From Lysinibacillus contaminans (GTDB lineage Bacteria; Bacillota; Bacilli; Bacillales_A; Planococcaceae), in NCBI RefSeq assembly GCF_001278945.1, contig NZ_LGRV01000009.1, positions 1 to 54,497 of the forward strand: 54,497 nt of DNA, written 5' to 3'. A model generated the notes under the pieces. It did not search any database. It was not told the origin of the DNA and saw only the letters and a program-made list of their open reading frames with translations. The position numbers and the translations under genes were made by a program. Shown here in pieces: positions 51,947 through 54,497 of this stretch (position 1 is its first letter; every line of letters starts with the position of its first letter).

Positions 51947-53341
51947 TTAAGATTCCCTCTGCTTTGTTGTTAAATGAATACTAACAGTAGTGCCTTCGTT
52001 TTCCTTTGAAGTAATAGAAACAGAACCTCCATGTGCTTCAATAATATCGCGGGCAATAGCAGTACCGAGTCCTGTACCTAAGGTATGCGCTGTATTCGTG
52101 CCACGATAATATCGTTCGAAAATATGTTCAAGATCGTCTGCTGCAATACCATTGCCATTATCAGAAATGATGATGGAATTTGTATCAACATGTACTTTTA
52201 CCTCAACATCTTGTGCGTTGTGGAGCAATGAATTATATAAAAAGTTCACGATAGCTCGTCGCATAAAATGAGCATCAATACAATGTGTAATGCTATCAGC
52301 GGAGGCGTCAAATTCAATATTAGCATGCTCGTACTGCGGCATATTGAGCGTATCAATTACGATTTCTCGTGTGAATTGCACGATATTGATGTTACTTAGC
52401 TGCAATGGTAGTTGCTTGTGGCGAAGGCGCATCGTTAAATTTAAGTCATCCAGTAGATTTTGCATATGAAGTGATTGTTTTTCGATAATGCATGCATATT
52501 CTTCTTGTTCGTCCTCTGATAAATTGCCATCGCGTAAAAGTTCAGCATACCCACGAATCGAGGCAAGTGGTGTTTTCATATCATGTGACACATTACTAAT
52601 CCATTCTTCGCGCATTACTTCCAGACGCTTTCGTTCCATTTCATGTGCGGCCAGTTCGCTAGATACCTCATTTAAATTAGAGATAACGGGTTTATATAGA
52701 CCTTTTGGTGTTTTTACTTGTGTATGCTTGCGGTTTTTTAAATGTTGAATTTGTTCGATTAGCGCATAGAGCGGCTTCGTCAATGCACGACCAAAAAACC
52801 AACCAACGAGCGCTGTCACGAGCAAATCAGCAATGATAATAGCTAAGCCGAACTTCCCAAGTAACTGTAAAAAGGATGAAGTTGAAAGGTGCCATACCAC
52901 GCGCGTCACATTGCTATTTTGAATACCAATTAAATAGCTTAATTCATCCTGTCCTCCAACATAAACAGTTGTTGTCGGATCAATTTCTCGGTATTTATAA
53001 GTTTGGATTAAATCGATCGGCGAGTAGTGTGCTAAGGCATTATCCGGCACATTATGCCCGCCAATCATGTCCCCGTTTTGATTGAGGACTTGTATCCATG
53101 CCTTCTGTTCCCTTAATAGCTGTAAACCCTTGTCATCAAAGAAAACCTCGCCGTTTTGAAGGTGAATGTATTGCCCGAAATCTCGTGCAAATTGCTCGTT
53201 ATTAGTGATTTCTGGAGATTGGAAATTCGTCGTTTGCTGATACACGATAAGGCCGATAAAAATAGCTGTGTTGACGAAAATGACAATGATAGCAATGGAT
53301 AATACAGATAGTAAAAATTGTACAGTGAGTCTCCATTTCAC
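51947..53341 (-). CDS. Sensor histidine kinase with extracellular domain
   Basis: 464 residues from a GTG start (AAGGAGG ten bases upstream). TM1 ~8-34, extracellular sensor ~35-158, TM2 ~160-184, HAMP-like linker, His253 in SNVSHDMKTPL, HATPase with DNGNGI and GTGLGTAI. Unlike BceS/YxdK intramembrane kinases it has a full extracellular sensor. It lies 15 bp after its response regulator. Its closeness to the ABC module suggests it controls it, but this is inference. Confidence 0.88.
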   Translation of the reverse strand: MKWRLTVQFLLSVLSIAIIVIFVNTAIFIGLIVYQQTTNFQSPEITNNEQFARDFGQYIHLQNGEVFFDDKGLQLLREQKAWIQVLNQNGDMIGGHNVPDNALAHYSPIDLIQTYKYREIDPTTTVYVGGQDELSYLIGIQNSNVTRVVWHLSTSSFLQLLGKFGLAIIIADLLVTALVGWFFGRALTKPLYALIEQIQHLKNRKHTQVKTPKGLYKPVISNLNEVSSELAAHEMERKRLEVMREEWISNVSHDMKTPLASIRGYAELLRDGNLSEDEQEEYACIIEKQSLHMQNLLDDLNLTMRLRHKQLPLQLSNINIVQFTREIVIDTLNMPQYEHANIEFDASADSITHCIDAHFMRRAIVNFLYNSLLHNAQDVEVKVHVDTNSIIISDNGNGIAADDLEHIFERYYRGTNTAHTLGTGLGTAIARDIIEAHGGSVSITSKENEGTTVSIHLTTKQRES

Positions 53342-53356
53342 AACAGACGGACCTCC

Positions 53357-54073
53357 TTATTTTGCAATAACAAATTTATAGCCCAATCCTTTAACAGTAG
53401 TGATGAAAACAGGGTTAGAAGGTTCATTTTCCACCTTTTCACGTAGTCGCCGAATATGCACCATGACGGTATTATCGGAGCCGTAAAAATCCTCACCCCA
53501 TACACGTTCAAATAAAGTTTCCTTACTTAAAATTCGGTTCGGATTGTGCATAAAGCAAGCCATTAAGCCGACTTCCTTGGCCGTGAGCTCAAGTAAAACG
53601 CCGTCTTTATGTACTTCCGTTTCATCAGCGTTCATCGAAAATGGGCCAACTTCTATTACGTCTTTTTCTGTATCAAGAATAAGCGTGGTGTCTTGGGCCT
53701 GGTAACCAGCTCGGCGCAGTTGTGCCTTAACGCGATAAGCGACTTCTTTCGGGCTAAAAGGCTTAGTGATGTAATCATCACCGCCGATTGCTAGTCCTAA
53801 AATTTTATCTATTTCCTCTGTTTTGGCTGACATAAAGAGCACCGGCACATGTGAATTCTCACGAATACGGCGACATAAATCATAACCTTCACCGTCTGGC
53901 AGCATGACGTCGAGTAATACAATGTCTGGGTTTTTCGTTTGAAAGAGTGTCCATGCCTCAGAAATTGTCCCCGCGGTGAAAATATATTTGAAACCTTCTT
54001 TTTGAAGGCTTACTTTTAGGAGATTGGCTAAATCCGCCTCATCGTCTACGACTAAAATGATTGTTTCTTGCAT
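53357..54073 (-). CDS. OmpR-family response regulator
   Basis: 238 residues from MQETIIL at 54073, where GGAG lies nine bases upstream; the ATG at 54088 overlaps that RBS. Receiver domain with Asp55 (DIVLLDVMLPDG) and Lys in YITKPFSP; C-terminal winged helix (VMVHIRRLREKVE, GLGYKFV). Cotranscribed with the kinase. Candidate regulator of the direct-repeat promoter at 48.8 kb. Confidence 0.88.
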   Translation of the reverse strand: MQETIILVVDDEADLANLLKVSLQKEGFKYIFTAGTISEAWTLFQTKNPDIVLLDVMLPDGEGYDLCRRIRENSHVPVLFMSAKTEEIDKILGLAIGGDDYITKPFSPKEVAYRVKAQLRRAGYQAQDTTLILDTEKDVIEVGPFSMNADETEVHKDGVLLELTAKEVGLMACFMHNPNRILSKETLFERVWGEDFYGSDNTVMVHIRRLREKVENEPSNPVFITTVKGLGYKFVIAK

Positions 54074-54093
54074 ATTGTTTCGCTCCATTCTTT

Positions 54094-54267
54094 AGTAAGT
54101 TTGATTATAAATGATAATTTCCCTAAAGACGAAAAGTAGACAAAGCAAGGGATTCCTGATTTAAGCAAACTTTAGCTGTTGTACTTATCTCTATAATAAA
54201 GAATATCCAACTTATGGGTAATTACCAAATCATGTACTTTACTTATAATAAACCCTACTTTATGCAA
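54094..54267. other. Promoter region of the two-component genes
   Basis: No gene supported. AGTAAGTTTG at 54094-54103 resembles the half-sites before the ABC operon (TGTAAGTTTG), in inverted orientation relative to the regulator gene. The rest is AT-rich. Confidence 0.4.
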
Positions 54268-54421
54268 GCGCATGGAACGGAAGGCGGGGACTCCTAGGGG
54301 ATTAGCGAGCAACTTGAGACCCTGCAGGAGCGTAGCGACGAAGCGGCTCAAGGCTCGTCCCCTGGAAAGCGTCCGCCTGTAGTGGAATGTGCTATCAAGT
54401 ACAGATTTTGGTGTAGAGCCC
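54268..54421 (+). repeat. Dispersed Bacillaceae-type repeat, long form
   Basis: About 154 bp, GC-rich against its surroundings. Contains inverted segments (CTTGAG near 54312 with CTCAAG near 54347) and the phrase GGAAAGCGTCCGCCTGTAG seen in many Bacillaceae intergenic repeats. Ends match the short copy at 35262-35350 in reverse orientation. No gene inside; 54422-54497 is AT-rich with nothing recognisable. Confidence 0.72.
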
Positions 54422-54497
54422 AACTTATACATAAAGATTTTACAAAATAACTGAGAGTTTTTGCTAGCAAGCTTCGATATAGTAAGTGAAAAAGCTT

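Noticed and set aside
1..54497. CRISPR array, prophage, tRNA or rRNA genes
   Set aside because: No regularly spaced repeats, phage structural genes, cloverleaf or rRNA signature sequence was seen on reading both strands.

Overview
The window looks like chromosome of an AT-rich Bacillaceae/Caryophanaceae bacterium, most likely Lysinibacillus or a close relative. This rests on gene content (glyoxylate shunt, lutABC, a seven-gene Mrp antiporter, HssRS, a Bce/Yxd-type ABC exporter), Bacillus-type GGAGG ribosome binding sites, frequent GTG/TTG starts and intrinsic terminators between most transcription units. The genus is an inference from protein resemblance; no rRNA or tRNA gene was seen. About 51 protein genes are called.

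Layout: 0.2-5.6 kb, a LytTR regulator divergent from aceA-aceB, then a class V aminotransferase with a structured leader (two-carbon/glyoxylate metabolism). 5.7-7.2 kb, a YtrA-like GntR repressor with its own palindromic operator and a DUF1648 membrane protein. 7.3-9.8 kb, heme sensor system HssRS followed by a small haem-copper-oxidase-like membrane protein preceded by an HssR-type direct repeat. 9.8-16 kb, a 13-repeat Sel1 protein, a GT2-fold protein lacking its DxD, a CstR-like persulfide sensor and two paralogous exported transglutaminase-like proteins. 16-22.6 kb (minus strand), a five-gene operon: lipoprotein binding protein, ATPase, fused permease, argininosuccinate-lyase-superfamily enzyme and BadF-type sugar kinase. 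22.7-26 kb, EamA exporter, GNAT, PfkB kinase and a dual-specificity-type phosphatase. 26.1-28 kb, a yxlEFG-like ABC operon whose promoter carries two palindromes of the same form as the GntR operator 20 kb away. 28-31 kb, lutABC with a LutR-like box. 31.4-35 kb, a HEPN-like/CBS protein, DUF421, an MFS pump and a KdpD-like Usp protein. 35.5-41.3 kb, mrpABCDEFG. 41.6-48.6 kb, phosphoesterase, chemoreceptor, AlaX, DUF6509-like, CoA-disulfide reductase family and glutathione peroxidase. 48.8-54.1 kb, a YxdLM-YxeA-like ABC module convergent with a two-component system.

The most interesting signals are regulatory: (i) HssR apparently aimed at a haem-oxidase-like protein rather than hrtAB; (ii) one palindrome, TGTTMTA-N7-TAKAACA, linking the GntR gene to a distant ABC operon; (iii) an uptake operon with an unusual ASL-family lyase and a BadF kinase, which looks like an undescribed catabolic pathway; (iv) a HEPN-like domain fused to CBS domains. 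Dispersed copies of a Bacillaceae-type GC-rich repeat lie at 35.3 and 54.3 kb. Motif and homology calls are from reading the sequence; no database search was run.
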